This document shows positions 14,722-23,809 of a stretch of 64,000 bases of DNA, piece after piece. This DNA is from Desulfocarbo indianensis. Its GTDB lineage: Bacteria; Desulfobacterota; Desulfarculia; Desulfarculales; Desulfarculaceae. The first letter of the stretch is position 1. Each line of letters opens with the position of its first letter. The position numbers and the translations under genes are program-made. The notes beneath the pieces were generated by a model. It did no database searches, was not told the origin of the DNA, and was given only the letters and a program-made list of their open reading frames with translations. The stretch covers positions 442,309-506,308 of the forward strand of contig LBMP01000004.1 of the NCBI GenBank assembly GCA_001184205.1, read 5' to 3'.

Positions 14722-16611
14722 ATGGCCAAGGACAATCCCGAGCTTTTGAACTACCTGCAAGCCGAGCTGGCCGAGGCCCGCGCCTACGACGATCAAAGGG
14801 CCCAGGACCGCAAGAAGGCCCACCAGCTTCTCATGGGCAAGCGCCTGGGCAAGGTGCGCAAGGGCGACCCCTCGGTGGTGTCTTCGGATTCCTCGGACGT
14901 GGTGGAATCCCTGCTGGCCGATCTTCTGGAGATTTACGGCGGCACGGACGAGCCCATATCCATCAAGCCCCGGCGGGCCGAGGCGCGGCGGGCGGCCAAG
15001 TTGCAGTCCAATTTGATCAAGTATCAGTTGCAGCGCCAGCTGCCCTGGTTCGAGGTGCTGTACACGGTATTGAAGGACGGGCTCAGCTACCGCAACGGGG
15101 TGATCCAGTGGGGCTGGGATTTCGTCTACGAGTGGGAAGAGGCCGAGTACGAGCGCATCACCGCCGCCGACCTGGAGGAAAAGCTTTGGGACGGCGGGGA
15201 GATGCTGGAAGAGGGCGAACCCTGGCTGGATTTGCGCGGCCAGCAAGCGGGGCTTTTGAACTGCAAGCTCAAGGAGCGCCGCGTCAGCAAGGATCAGCCC
15301 TTTGTGCGGGCAATCATGCCGGGGGCTTTCGTGATCAGCCCCAGCGCCAAGAGCATCAGGGACGCGGCCTATTGCGCGGTATACGACAGCCCCACCTGGT
15401 TTCAGGTGCAGGAAGAGGGCGCGGCCCTGGGCTACGACCTGGACGGGGTGGAGGTGGGGCCCATCAACAGCCTGGAGGAAGCCTCGGCCCGGCTGCACGA
15501 GCGGGGGCGGGACGATCCCCTGGGCAAGGAATCCTCCGACCCCAAGCGGGGCAGGGTGGAGCGCTGGGTGCATTACTTCCGCTGGCCCCACAAGGGCGGC
15601 ATGAAGCATTTCATGGCCACCACCATCAACGACAAGCTGGTGGCCTACGGCCCCAATCCCTACGGCCGGCCCAACTTCGAGAAGTGGTCGCCGATCCTGG
15701 ACACTCACAACTTCGAGGGCGTGAGCATCATCGACCTGGTGGAAGAGGTGCAGCACATCAAGACGGCCATCTACCGGGCGCTTTTGAAGAACATCGGCAA
15801 TCAGCTGCGGCCCCAGACCCTGGTGGAGCGGGGCTCCGGGGTGAACCTGAACGATCTTTTGCGGGGCAGCGAGGTTTTGCAGGCCAACCCCGGCAAGGCG
15901 AACGCGGTGAAGCCCCTGGAGCGGGCCTCCATCGGGGCGGACGCCTACCGGGTGTGGGAAATGGTCCAGGGCATCAAGGAAGAGCGGGTGGGGGTGACCC
16001 GGCTGAATCAGGGCCTGGAGGGGCAAAGCCTGAACAAGACCGCGCGCGGGCTCATGTCGCTGATGGAGCAGGCCAACAAGCGCATAAGGCTGATAGCGCG
16101 GCTTTTCGGGGAATCGCTCTTGAAGCCTTTGTTCCGGGCGCTGATTTGGATGAATCAGAACTTTATCGACCGCGAGCTGATATTGGCCCTCTCCGACGAG
16201 GAAGACACGGTGATAAGGCCCGAGGATTTGGGGGGCGATTTCGATCTGATCGTGAACGTGGGGGTGGGCAACACGGACAAGGCCATGGCGGTGCAGCAAG
16301 GCTTGCAGCTCTTGCAGGTGCTGGGCGAGCTTTCGGGCAGCAATCCGGCGGCCCAGGCCATGGTGAAGCCGCGCAACCTCTACGAGCTGTTGAAAACCAT
16401 TTTCGAGAACATGGGCTGGCATCCGGGGCCCTATTTGAGCGACCCGGAAGAGGCCATGGAGGAAGCCGGTGGAAGGCCAGGAGCGGGCGCGGCTGGAGGA
16501 GCTATCCCGCCGCATGGAGCGGGGCCGGAAGGCCCAGGCATTTCTGAGCTCGGCGGAATACCGGGAGCTTTTGGAGCCCTTGCGGGAGCTGGAAGAGAAG
16601 CGGCTGCTTAA
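14722..16611 (+). CDS. Portal protein (P22-like)
   Basis: 629 residues, in the size range of podovirus portals, which form the dodecameric DNA gate of the head. Residues 20-130 carry typical P22-like features (LLMGKRLGKVRKGDPSVVSS, SDVVESLLADLLEIY, QLPWFEVLYTVLKDGL), and the middle contains SIIDLVEEVQHIKTAIYRALL and LNQGLEGQSLNKTARGL, a loop seen in such portals. The last 45 residues are Gly/Ala/Pro-rich because they share DNA with the next gene, which starts inside this one at 16469. Confidence 0.85.
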   Translation: MAKDNPELLNYLQAELAEARAYDDQRAQDRKKAHQLLMGKRLGKVRKGDPSVVSSDSSDVVESLLADLLEIYGGTDEPISIKPRRAEARRAAKLQSNLIKYQLQRQLPWFEVLYTVLKDGLSYRNGVIQWGWDFVYEWEEAEYERITAADLEEKLWDGGEMLEEGEPWLDLRGQQAGLLNCKLKERRVSKDQPFVRAIMPGAFVISPSAKSIRDAAYCAVYDSPTWFQVQEEGAALGYDLDGVEVGPINSLEEASARLHERGRDDPLGKESSDPKRGRVERWVHYFRWPHKGGMKHFMATTINDKLVAYGPNPYGRPNFEKWSPILDTHNFEGVSIIDLVEEVQHIKTAIYRALLKNIGNQLRPQTLVERGSGVNLNDLLRGSEVLQANPGKANAVKPLERASIGADAYRVWEMVQGIKEERVGVTRLNQGLEGQSLNKTARGLMSLMEQANKRIRLIARLFGESLLKPLFRALIWMNQNFIDRELILALSDEEDTVIRPEDLGGDFDLIVNVGVGNTDKAMAVQQGLQLLQVLGELSGSNPAAQAMVKPRNLYELLKTIFENMGWHPGPYLSDPEEAMEEAGGRPGAGAAGGAIPPHGAGPEGPGISELGGIPGAFGALAGAGREAAA

Positions 16612-16789
16612 CGCGCTCAAGGAGTTGGACGCCATGGACAAGGAGCGGCTGCTTTTGGGGTGCCTGGCGGTGAAGGCCGGGCTGGAAGCGGCCGGGGCCC
16701 ATGAGCGCCATCTGAACCGGCTGGTGGAGGAAGGCCTGAACGCCCAGGCCGAAGCCGTCCAGCTCATGGAAAGCCTGAAGGAAGAATAG
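16469..16789 (+). CDS. Coiled-coil protein overlapping the portal 3' end
   Basis: 106 residues from a GTG with GGAGGAAGCC upstream. The first 143 bases lie inside the portal gene in another frame. The product is a highly charged helix throughout (RARLEELSRRMERGRKAQAF, LREL EEKRLLNALKELDAM, LVEEGLNAQAEAVQLMESL), while the portal frame in the same DNA encodes low-complexity Gly/Ala. The helix pattern and ribosome site favour real translation. It may be an accessory head protein; no family recognised. Confidence 0.6.
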   Translation: MEGQERARLEELSRRMERGRKAQAFLSSAEYRELLEPLRELEEKRLLNALKELDAMDKERLLLGCLAVKAGLEAAGAHERHLNRLVEEGLNAQAEAVQLMESLKEE

Positions 16790-16817
16790 GCCGTAAACGA
16801 TTTACCTGGAGACGATC

Positions 16818-17921
16818 ATGGACAACGAGACCGCTAACTTGGAGCCGGGCCAAGAGGCCGGGCAGCCGCAAGCCGAGGCCTCCGAAGCCGAGGCCGCCGG
16901 GAGCGAGTTCGGCGAGGATATCTTGATTGAGGTGGACCATCCCGCTTTCGCCGACCTGGAGGAAGACGGGGAGCCCGCCATTGAAGGCGAGGAGGGCGGG
17001 GAGCAAGCCCCGGCCCAGGCCGAAGCCGGCCAAGACGAAGGCCGGCCCTATTTGACCATAAAGCACCTGGGCAAGGAGATACCCATCCAATCCCAGGAAG
17101 AGGCCCAAGCCCTGGCCCAAATGGGACTGAACTACCGCTACAAAGCGGCGCTCATGGAGCCCCATTTGGATCTCATCCGGGCGGCCGCGCCTCTTTTGAG
17201 CGACCCCCAAAAGGCGGAAGCGCTGATGGAGTTCATCCGCTCCGGCGGCCAGCCCCGGCCCGACCAGGCCGGGGAGGCCGCCGCGGGCAAACCGCCCGAC
17301 GCGCCCCAGGTGTACGTGCGCGATCCCCGCACCGGGGAGGTGGCGCGGGACGAAAACGGCAATCCCATCCTGGCGGACCGCACCTTCACCCTGGCGGTGA
17401 TGGACACCATAAAGCAGATGGGCCTGGAAAGGCCCAAGCCGGAGCCGGGCGGGCAAGGCCCCAGGGGGGTGGACCCGCTCTTGGCCTCGGTTCTGAAAAG
17501 GGAGGTGGTGGGCAACTTCGCCCATTACGCCAAGGAAGCCTACCAGGTGGAGGATTTCCAGGCGGCGCTTCCCCTGATCCAGGAAGAGCTGGTGGCCCTG
17601 GGGGTGCGGCCGCCCAGGCAGGCACTTGACGGCGGCCTGGTCTACGACCCCAACGACAACCCCAGGACCTGGGACCTGGCCCTGGCCCGGCTGGTGGCCA
17701 GGGGCGGCATAACGCGCGGCCAAGCGCCGCAAACCCAGCGCAAGCGGCCCGAAAACAAGAGCCGGCTCAAGGAGCAGGGCCGCATCCCGTCACAAAACCA
17801 ACCCGCTCCGGGTGGCCTGGACAAGGCCGCCGCCCTGAAACGCGCCCTGGCCACCAGGAATGAAGCCGATTTCGTGAAGGCGGTGGAGGCGTCCATTTAT
17901 CATCCGGGGCTTGAGGAGTAA
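16818..17921 (+). CDS. Head scaffolding protein (probable)
   Basis: 367 residues between portal and major capsid gene, the usual scaffold position. The first 75 residues are very acidic and disordered (ANLEPGQEAGQPQAEASEAE and onward), then a helical core (LTIKHLGKEIPIQSQEEAQAL, FAHYAKEAYQVEDFQAALPL) and a basic C-terminal end (KRPENKSRLKEQGR). Scaffold proteins of podoviruses share this acidic-helical-basic plan; the basic tail would contact the capsid protein. Assigned by position and composition, not by motif. Confidence 0.65.
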   Translation: MDNETANLEPGQEAGQPQAEASEAEAAGSEFGEDILIEVDHPAFADLEEDGEPAIEGEEGGEQAPAQAEAGQDEGRPYLTIKHLGKEIPIQSQEEAQALAQMGLNYRYKAALMEPHLDLIRAAAPLLSDPQKAEALMEFIRSGGQPRPDQAGEAAAGKPPDAPQVYVRDPRTGEVARDENGNPILADRTFTLAVMDTIKQMGLERPKPEPGGQGPRGVDPLLASVLKREVVGNFAHYAKEAYQVEDFQAALPLIQEELVALGVRPPRQALDGGLVYDPNDNPRTWDLALARLVARGGITRGQAPQTQRKRPENKSRLKEQGRIPSQNQPAPGGLDKAAALKRALATRNEADFVKAVEASIYHPGLEE

Positions 17922-17926
17922 AGCGC

Positions 17927-18817
17927 ATGGCTGTTTTGCAGACCTACCAAGTACAGACGGCCAAGGAAGACTTGACCGACGTGCTGGTGAACATCACCCC
18001 AACCAAGACCCCGCTTTTGAGTTCGCTCAAGAGCGTGAAAATGTACGGCCTGCCCCATGAGACCTCGGTGGACGATCTGACCACGCCCGTGGCCAACACC
18101 AACAAATGGGTGCAGGGCGACGACGCGGTGGAAGAGGAACAGGTAATGCCTGAAAAGGTGCTCTCCTGGCCCCAGATTTTCAGGAAGCACCCCAAGGTGG
18201 CGGGCACCACCCAGGCCATCCGCATCGCGGCAATGAAGAACGCCTATTCCTACCAGGTGACCAAGAAGACCAAGGAGCTGGGCCTGGACATGGAGTTCGC
18301 GCTGTTGAACGGCGCGGGCAACCCCGGCGCCGCCGGCACGCCCACCGAAATAAAGGGCGCTTTGCCCGGCATAACCAGCAACGTGCTGGACGGCCAAGAC
18401 GCGGGCGCTCCCACGCCGCTCACCGAGGAAAGATACAACGATCTTTTGGAGCTGATCTGGAACGCCGGCGGCGACCCGGACGTCACCTACGCCACGGGCA
18501 CCCTCAAGCGGGTTATCTCCAGCTTCACCGGCGGGGCCGCCAAGAACGTGGAGGTGGTCTCCAAGAAGCTGGTGAACTCGGTGGACGTGTACGAAGGCGA
18601 CTTCGGCCTGCAAAGGATCGTGGCCCACCGCATGATGCCGGTGGGCACCTTGATGGCGATGGAGCAGCAATACTGGGCCCTGGCCTGGCTGCGCAAAACC
18701 AAGCATGAGCCCCTGGCCAAGACCGGCGACGCGGTGCGCGGCATGATCCTGGCCGAGCTGGGCCTGGAGCGCAGGCAGGAAAAGGCCAGCGGCAAGTACA
18801 TCAACGTAAGCAGGTAG
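17927..18817 (+). CDS. Major capsid protein, SU10/DUF5309 type
   Basis: 296 residues. The N-terminus AKEDLTDVLVNITPTKTPLL, then LSSLKSVKMYGLPHETSVDD, matches the SU10-type (DUF5309) major capsid family, which adopts the HK97 fold. Other family blocks are visible: VTYATGTLKRVISSF, VDVYEGDFGLQRIVAHRMMP and WALAWLRKTKHEPLAKTGDA. It starts five bases after the scaffold stop. There is no sign of a fused protease or delta domain. It would form the icosahedral shell. Confidence 0.85.
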   Translation: MAVLQTYQVQTAKEDLTDVLVNITPTKTPLLSSLKSVKMYGLPHETSVDDLTTPVANTNKWVQGDDAVEEEQVMPEKVLSWPQIFRKHPKVAGTTQAIRIAAMKNAYSYQVTKKTKELGLDMEFALLNGAGNPGAAGTPTEIKGALPGITSNVLDGQDAGAPTPLTEERYNDLLELIWNAGGDPDVTYATGTLKRVISSFTGGAAKNVEVVSKKLVNSVDVYEGDFGLQRIVAHRMMPVGTLMAMEQQYWALAWLRKTKHEPLAKTGDAVRGMILAELGLERRQEKASGKYINVSR

Positions 18818-18846
18818 GCCAAGCAAGGGAGAAGGGGCTCCGAGCC

Positions 18847-19146
18847 ATGAAGCTTATAGATCCGTCCGGCGAGCTGATCTACGCCGATGAGGAAACCCTG
18901 GTTCACGAGCAGGGCGAAAGCCTGATTATCACCCGCCAGGAAGACCTGGAGCCGGTAATGGCCCAGGTGGCCGAGGCGCGCAAGCTGGAGGGCAACGGCT
19001 TCAGCAAGGGGCGCACCATGCGCTATCTGGGCTCGGTGCCCCTTACCACCCTGATCGAACGGCCGGAACTGGCGGACGACAACGAGCTGCGCAAGTACCT
19101 GCGCAACCGCGCCCGCCTGCGGGCGGTTCCTTCGGGCAGCTTCTAG
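18847..19146 (+). CDS. Hypothetical head-associated protein
   Basis: 99 residues following the capsid gene. It opens MKLIDPSGELIYADEETLVH and has a helical middle and a basic C-terminal part (ELRKYLRNRARLRAVPSGSF). No family recognised. The position between capsid and connector genes suggests a head decoration or completion role. Confidence 0.55.
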   Translation: MKLIDPSGELIYADEETLVHEQGESLIITRQEDLEPVMAQVAEARKLEGNGFSKGRTMRYLGSVPLTTLIERPELADDNELRKYLRNRARLRAVPSGSF

Positions 19147-19156
19147 GGAGGGCGGC

Positions 19157-19867
19157 ATGACCGGCATGGAACTGGTCAACCTGGCGGCCATGGACCTGCG
19201 GGATCATGAATCCCTCACCGGGGCCAGCCACACCCTTTACCCGCTCCGGGAAAAGCTGGCGCGGCTGAAAAGCGGCTTGCGCTTTTTGGCTACAGAACTG
19301 GCCCGCGAACGCTGCAACCGGGTGATGAAGGAAGCCCTAAGCGGCTCGACGGAGTGGCCCGCCGCCATTACGCCGGGCCGGGCCTGGCTGGATTTGCCCG
19401 CCGATCATTTGGCCGTGCTGGAGGTCTACCTGGCCGGGCGGGAAAGGGACCTGGGGCCGCTGCCCCTGGCCAGCCGGGAGGATCGTTTCCGCGCGGGTTC
19501 CGAGCCCACGGCCTATTACCTGGCCGGCGGGCGGCTCTATCTGACGCCGACGCCGGCCGAGGAGGTGAGCCTGCGCCTGGTGTGGGCGGCCTGGCCGGAA
19601 TTGTGCCTGCAAGGCGAGCCCGCCGACGAATCCCAGGCCTCGGCCCAGCTTGAGTCGGAGCTGCCCGCCTGGGTTCTGCTTTTCGCGGAAAGCTTGCGGC
19701 AGTTCATCGTGTTGGGCTGCGCCAACCGGGGCGAATACGACACCACGGTGGAGCAGGGGCTCTACCAAATGCTGAAGAGCGCGGCGGCCGAAGCGGCGGC
19801 CCTGGAGGATTTGGGGGGCTGGGACCGGGAAGGGCCGGGCGGCCTGTGGACCGGGAGCGAGCTGTGA
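19157..19867 (+). CDS. Head-tail adaptor protein (probable)
   Basis: 236 residues. It begins TGMELVNLAAMDLRDHESLT and has a helix-rich body with LLFAESLRQFIVLGCANRGE near the end, a layout like the adaptor proteins that attach the tail to the portal (gp6/P22 gp4-like). The LPADHLAVLEVYLAGRERDL and YYLAGGRLYLTPTPAEEVSL segments resemble adaptor beta hairpins in other podoviruses. It overlaps the next gene by four bases. Assigned mainly by position and general pattern. Confidence 0.6.
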   Translation: MTGMELVNLAAMDLRDHESLTGASHTLYPLREKLARLKSGLRFLATELARERCNRVMKEALSGSTEWPAAITPGRAWLDLPADHLAVLEVYLAGRERDLGPLPLASREDRFRAGSEPTAYYLAGGRLYLTPTPAEEVSLRLVWAAWPELCLQGEPADESQASAQLESELPAWVLLFAESLRQFIVLGCANRGEYDTTVEQGLYQMLKSAAAEAAALEDLGGWDREGPGGLWTGSEL

Positions 19868-21879
19868 AAGCGGCCGCCAAACAGCGCCGGGTGAAGGTGT
19901 TCAACTTCGTGCCGGCCGGCGGGGTCTGCACCACCCACGAGCCCTGGCTATTGCCCAAGAACAAGCTGGCCGAGGGCTGGAACATCATGCTCACCGCCTC
20001 CCTGGGGGAGCGGGGAATCATCGTGGACGCGCGCAGCCGGCCCGGCACCCGGCGCTTGACCAGCCGAGCCCTGCCCAACGGGGAAGCGGTGCGCTTTCAT
20101 CTGCGCTACGCCGGCACGGATTACCTGGCCTCGGACGCCAACCTTTACCGCCTGGACGCGGGCCGGGCCCCGGCGCTGATCGGGCCGGTGAATCAGGCTC
20201 CTTTCCTGGCCGGATACCGAGGCCTGGTGGTGGCGCTGGACGGCGGCCTGGCCAAGCGGGTGGACCCGGAGAACGCATACAGCTACGGCATTCTGCACGA
20301 CGTGGACGGGTTTCTTTGGGACTGGCTGGGCGATGAAAACGCGGGCGCTTGGCGCCTGCACGCCGGCGGCACCACCCGGGCCGGGCTCAAGGCGACCACC
20401 CCGGCCTGGGGCTTGGGCACCATTCCAGTGGATCGGGCGACCGCCTACCTGAGCAAAGAGGGCGCGCCCACGGGGGAATATTTCTTCAAGGCCTTCGCGG
20501 CGGATGGAATCACCCTTTTGGGGTCCAAGTCTTTCGACGCGGCCGAACTGCCCGGCGAGCCCCTGCAGGTGACCGCCGAATTGGAGCCCCAGGGCGCGGG
20601 CCTGGAGGCCGGGCCGGGCGCGGCGCGGTACTTCGTTGTGGAGTACGCGGCCGGCGACGCCAGCAACCACGTGAAGCTGCACTACGCCCAGGCAACGGGT
20701 GGCGCGGCGGCGACCTACGCCGCAAGCGCCTGGAGCCTGGACGGGGCCAAGAATCCCCTGATGCGGGTGGGCGCGGGCCTGCCGCCGGATAAATGCCTGG
20801 TTGCGGGGCGCAAGGCCGAGCGCCTGGTTATCGGCACCGGCGACGGCAAGGCCCATTACTGCGACAACAACGATCCTTTTTCCTGGGGGGCCTCGGCCTA
20901 CAACGGCGGTTCGGCGGGCTGGATAGGGGTGGGCCGCCACGACGGCGGCGCGGTGAACGCCATGGCGGCCATGTTCGACGACCTGGTCATATCCAAGAGC
21001 GGCGACCAGGCCATTTACCGGCTCACCGGGAGCCTGCCCGGCGCGGACGGGGATTGGGCCCTGCCCAGGATCAGCGAGCATGAAGGCGCCCTGGCCGGCA
21101 AGACCATGCAGTCGGTGGGCGACAATATCCTTTACCTGGATGAGGAAGTGCTGGGCATCGAGGGGGTGGAAAGCTTCGGCGACGTGCGGCGCTTCCCCAA
21201 GAGCCGGGACGTGGCCAACCTCATTCAGGCCCACCGCGGGCCCGAGGCCTTCGCGGTCTACAACCGGGCGCATGACCAATATTGGCTGCATATGCCCGGC
21301 CTGGACTGCACCCTGGTCTATCACATTCTGCCCCAGGCCTGGACCATGTACCGCTGGGCCGGGCTGGAACCCACCTGCTTCAGCCATTTCGACGGGGAGA
21401 CCTTCATCGGAAGCGGCGGGCATTTGTTCGTGCTGGACGACGCGGTGCAGGGCCGGGACGGCTACGTGGACGAGCAGGACGCGGGGCAGGGCTTCACGGC
21501 CGAGGCCTGGGGGCCCATGCTGGATTTGGGCGCGCCCCACAACCACAAGGAATTCAAGGCGCTGGCCTTCCAGGTTTCCGCCCGGCTGGGCGCGTCCCTG
21601 GAGGTGATGTTCAAAACCGATTTCGGCAAGGTGTGTCGGAGCGAGCTTACCCGGCGCTTCTTGATACCCCTGGACGACGACGTGAGGGTGGGGGATTTCG
21701 AGGGAACCACCTTCACGGTGGGAGACGCGCTTTTCCCGGTGGGGGGCAGCGGCAACCGCCTGGCCTCCCACGCCTTGGCCTTTCTGGCCAGCACCAATTG
21801 CCAATGCGGAATCAGGCTCGATCCGGGCGGCGCGCCGGCGCGCCTGGGCCCGGTGACCTTGACCTTTGCCGTGCTTTAG
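19864..21879 (+). CDS. Tail nozzle/hub-type structural protein, beta-rich
   Basis: About 671 residues from the GTG at 19864, which overlaps the upstream stop (GTGA) and has GGGAG nearby; a longer reading from 19846 is less likely. The sequence is beta-rich and repetitive, with propeller-like strands (NILYLDEEVLGIEGVESFGD, RAHDQYWLHMPGLDCTLVYH, ETFIGSGGHLFVLDD). Podoviral nozzles and hubs (T7 gp12, P22 gp10) have such propeller folds and lie just after the adaptor gene. The exact family is not certain. Confidence 0.6.
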   Translation: MKAAAKQRRVKVFNFVPAGGVCTTHEPWLLPKNKLAEGWNIMLTASLGERGIIVDARSRPGTRRLTSRALPNGEAVRFHLRYAGTDYLASDANLYRLDAGRAPALIGPVNQAPFLAGYRGLVVALDGGLAKRVDPENAYSYGILHDVDGFLWDWLGDENAGAWRLHAGGTTRAGLKATTPAWGLGTIPVDRATAYLSKEGAPTGEYFFKAFAADGITLLGSKSFDAAELPGEPLQVTAELEPQGAGLEAGPGAARYFVVEYAAGDASNHVKLHYAQATGGAAATYAASAWSLDGAKNPLMRVGAGLPPDKCLVAGRKAERLVIGTGDGKAHYCDNNDPFSWGASAYNGGSAGWIGVGRHDGGAVNAMAAMFDDLVISKSGDQAIYRLTGSLPGADGDWALPRISEHEGALAGKTMQSVGDNILYLDEEVLGIEGVESFGDVRRFPKSRDVANLIQAHRGPEAFAVYNRAHDQYWLHMPGLDCTLVYHILPQAWTMYRWAGLEPTCFSHFDGETFIGSGGHLFVLDDAVQGRDGYVDEQDAGQGFTAEAWGPMLDLGAPHNHKEFKALAFQVSARLGASLEVMFKTDFGKVCRSELTRRFLIPLDDDVRVGDFEGTTFTVGDALFPVGGSGNRLASHALAFLASTNCQCGIRLDPGGAPARLGPVTLTFAVL

Positions 21880-21888
21880 GAGGCTTCA

Positions 21889-22320
21889 ATGGCCGCTCCC
21901 AATACCTTCGACGACAACACGCTTTTGAGGCAGGCGCTCTACGACCTCTTGGCCAACGACACCGAGTTGTTCAACTGGATTTCCCAGGCGGTGGTGAACG
22001 CCTCGGAATGGCTGACGGGCTCCTGGACGCCCTCTTACCTGGCGGCCGATAGCTTCAGCCTGCCCGGCGACCAGCGCGGGGCCTATCTGCCCGGCCGGGG
22101 AGTGCGGGCCCACCTGGCCGGGGGCTACGTCTACGCCCACGCGGCCGGGGCGGAATTCGACCCGGACGCCGGCGAGACGGTCATAACCCTGAGCGCCGGG
22201 GTACTGGACGAAAGCCTGGACGAAACGGCCCTGGGCATTATCTCGCCGGGAGTCGGCTCGGCCCTGCCCGCGCAAGGCCCCACCATTTCAGACCTGGTTT
22301 ATCGGGAGATGTTCTCATGA
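21889..22320 (+). CDS. Hypothetical tail protein
   Basis: 143 residues with a helical N-terminus (NTLLRQALYDLLANDTELFN, shown as DDNTLLRQALYDLLANDTE) and a beta-rich remainder (LAGGYVYAHAAGAEFDPDAG). It follows the tail hub gene and overlaps the next ORF by four bases. Possibly a tail-fibre attachment or adaptor protein; no family recognised. Confidence 0.5.
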   Translation: MAAPNTFDDNTLLRQALYDLLANDTELFNWISQAVVNASEWLTGSWTPSYLAADSFSLPGDQRGAYLPGRGVRAHLAGGYVYAHAAGAEFDPDAGETVITLSAGVLDESLDETALGIISPGVGSALPAQGPTISDLVYREMFS

Positions 22321-22673
22321 TGGGTTTCATGAAAAAGGCCGGGCTCACCGGCGCGCCGGCCGGCAACGGCTGCATAGACATCACCGGCACCGACGCGGCC
22401 ACGGCCAACACCCTGCACGCCGCGGTGGCGGGCACCGGGGCGGATGATTGGGACGAGGTGTGGCTGGTGGCCACCAACGGCTCAGACGCGGATCGGCTGC
22501 TCACCTTGCTGGTCGGGGAGGTGGAGGAAGGCCCGGTGCTGATCCCGGCCCGCGCCACCTATCGAATAGTGGACGGCCACCCCATGCAGGACGGCCTGGT
22601 GGTCAAGGCCTTTGCCGACGACGCCGGCATCCGGGTGCGGGGCTACGTCAATCAGGCCAGGAGCGCGGCATGA
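22317..22673 (+). CDS. Hypothetical tail or decoration protein
   Basis: 118 residues, all-beta in appearance (NGCIDITGTDAATANTLHAA, DEVWLVATNGSDADRLLTLL, VLIPARATYRIVDGHPMQDG). It looks like a small immunoglobulin- or jelly-roll-like structural protein. Start and stop overlap the neighbouring genes by four bases at each end, so it is part of a coupled series. Confidence 0.55.
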   Translation: MMGFMKKAGLTGAPAGNGCIDITGTDAATANTLHAAVAGTGADDWDEVWLVATNGSDADRLLTLLVGEVEEGPVLIPARATYRIVDGHPMQDGLVVKAFADDAGIRVRGYVNQARSAA

Positions 22674-23185
22674 GCAGGCGGGCAAGGCAGGTAGGGGCGC
22701 TTAACGAGCCGCCGCAATACGGCATAGTGAGCCGCCAAGAAGTTTACCACAGCTTCGGCTCTGCTCTTTGGACAACGCGACAATCGGTGGACAAGACCAT
22801 AAGCGCGGTGAAGCTGGATAGAGCCATTGCAACATGCATAAGTTCTCACGGCGGCAATGGCTATAGCACAAATTACGGCCGGTGGGCCTTGTGGGCGTAT
22901 CTGCTAAACGAAACAACGCTACGCATAACAATGGACCCGCAGATGAATCAAGCGTGTCTTGTCCAGGGGCGTTTCGAGGTTATCCAATACAATAGACCGC
23001 CTAAATACTTGCATTACTACGATCTGTCGAGCGGCCCCCAAACCCTGATTCAGCCGGTGGATATTAACGCAGTCCGCGTTGTGCCTTGCGGGCATTGGGC
23101 CGGGGAAAACCAAAACTATCACCAGTATCAACTCACGCCGACCCAAATATCGGGTCTACGCGGCGCTTACGTTGTGAGCAATTAG
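22670..23185 (+). CDS. Candidate receptor-binding/tail-fibre distal protein
   Basis: 171 residues, beta-rich and aromatic-rich (YGRWALWAYLLNETTLRITM, PPKYLHYYDLSSGPQTL, ENQNYHQYQLTPTQISGL). Codon use is clearly more AT-rich than in the flanking late genes, a pattern often seen in exchanged host-range domains. It sits in the tail-fibre position. No family is recognised, so the receptor-binding role rests on position and composition. Confidence 0.5.
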   Translation: MSRRARQVGALNEPPQYGIVSRQEVYHSFGSALWTTRQSVDKTISAVKLDRAIATCISSHGGNGYSTNYGRWALWAYLLNETTLRITMDPQMNQACLVQGRFEVIQYNRPPKYLHYYDLSSGPQTLIQPVDINAVRVVPCGHWAGENQNYHQYQLTPTQISGLRGAYVVSN

Positions 23186-23194
23186 GAGGTAGCG

Positions 23195-23806
23195 ATGCTT
23201 GTTGCATATGTGTTCAATCCGGCGGGCCAGTGTCTAGAAATTAGCCGCAACCCGCTGGCGCTCCCCAGCGACTGCGATTACCACGCCAATCACGGCGCTG
23301 ATTGCATTGTCTATCGTCCCGCCGTTGACCCATTGCCCGATTCTTTTAATACGGCCAAGATCACCGCCACCATCCGAGGCGGCCAAGCGGTGAGCTTGCT
23401 GGTCCAGGAGGAGCCGACTCTCTGGCTGCATGGCTCCATATCCGGCGGTCAGATCAACCCCATGACCGGCACCCGCTATATCCAGCGAGGGGAGCAAATC
23501 ACCTTCGCCGCGGCGATCCGCGAGGGCGCGGACCCGGCATCCGACGTGGTGGCCAACATACCAGGTACCGATCCGCCCGTGCCCTTGACCGCCGGTTGGG
23601 CCTTGGAACTGATCCATGAGCGCGGCCTGGGCCAGTATTCGCCGTATGTCCAAATGACCAATGGCGAGGCCGGCGGCACGGTGACCGTGCCCGACCGCCT
23701 GCCCGACGGTCTGTACCGCCTGGCAGAGGCCAGCCTGGCCTCCATCGGCGGGCGTCGTCTGCGCCTGGCCGATCCGGCGGCGTTTGAATTCAAGGTAAGG
23801 AGCTAA
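23195..23806 (+). CDS. Candidate tail-fibre protein
   Basis: 203 residues, beta-rich, with VFNPAGQCLEISRNPLALPS at the start and immunoglobulin-like strands further on (ITATIRGGQAVSLLVQEEPT, GGTVTVPDRLPDGLYRLAEA). AGGAGG stands eight bases before the ATG. It follows the AT-rich receptor-binding candidate. Assigned by context. Confidence 0.5.
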   Translation: MLVAYVFNPAGQCLEISRNPLALPSDCDYHANHGADCIVYRPAVDPLPDSFNTAKITATIRGGQAVSLLVQEEPTLWLHGSISGGQINPMTGTRYIQRGEQITFAAAIREGADPASDVVANIPGTDPPVPLTAGWALELIHERGLGQYSPYVQMTNGEAGGTVTVPDRLPDGLYRLAEASLASIGGRRLRLADPAAFEFKVRS

Positions 23807-23809
23807 AAC

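Noticed and set aside
14611..16767. 718-codon antisense ORF opposite the portal gene
   Set aside because: It is made of His/Pro/Leu/Gly-rich sequence typical of the reverse reading of GC-rich genes; the portal frame is the real one.
19948..21804. 618-codon antisense ORF opposite the tail hub gene
   Set aside because: Same composition artefact, no motif, opposite to a coupled late operon.
22317..23806. Diversity-generating retroelement in the fibre genes
   Set aside because: No reverse transcriptase or template-repeat pair is seen.
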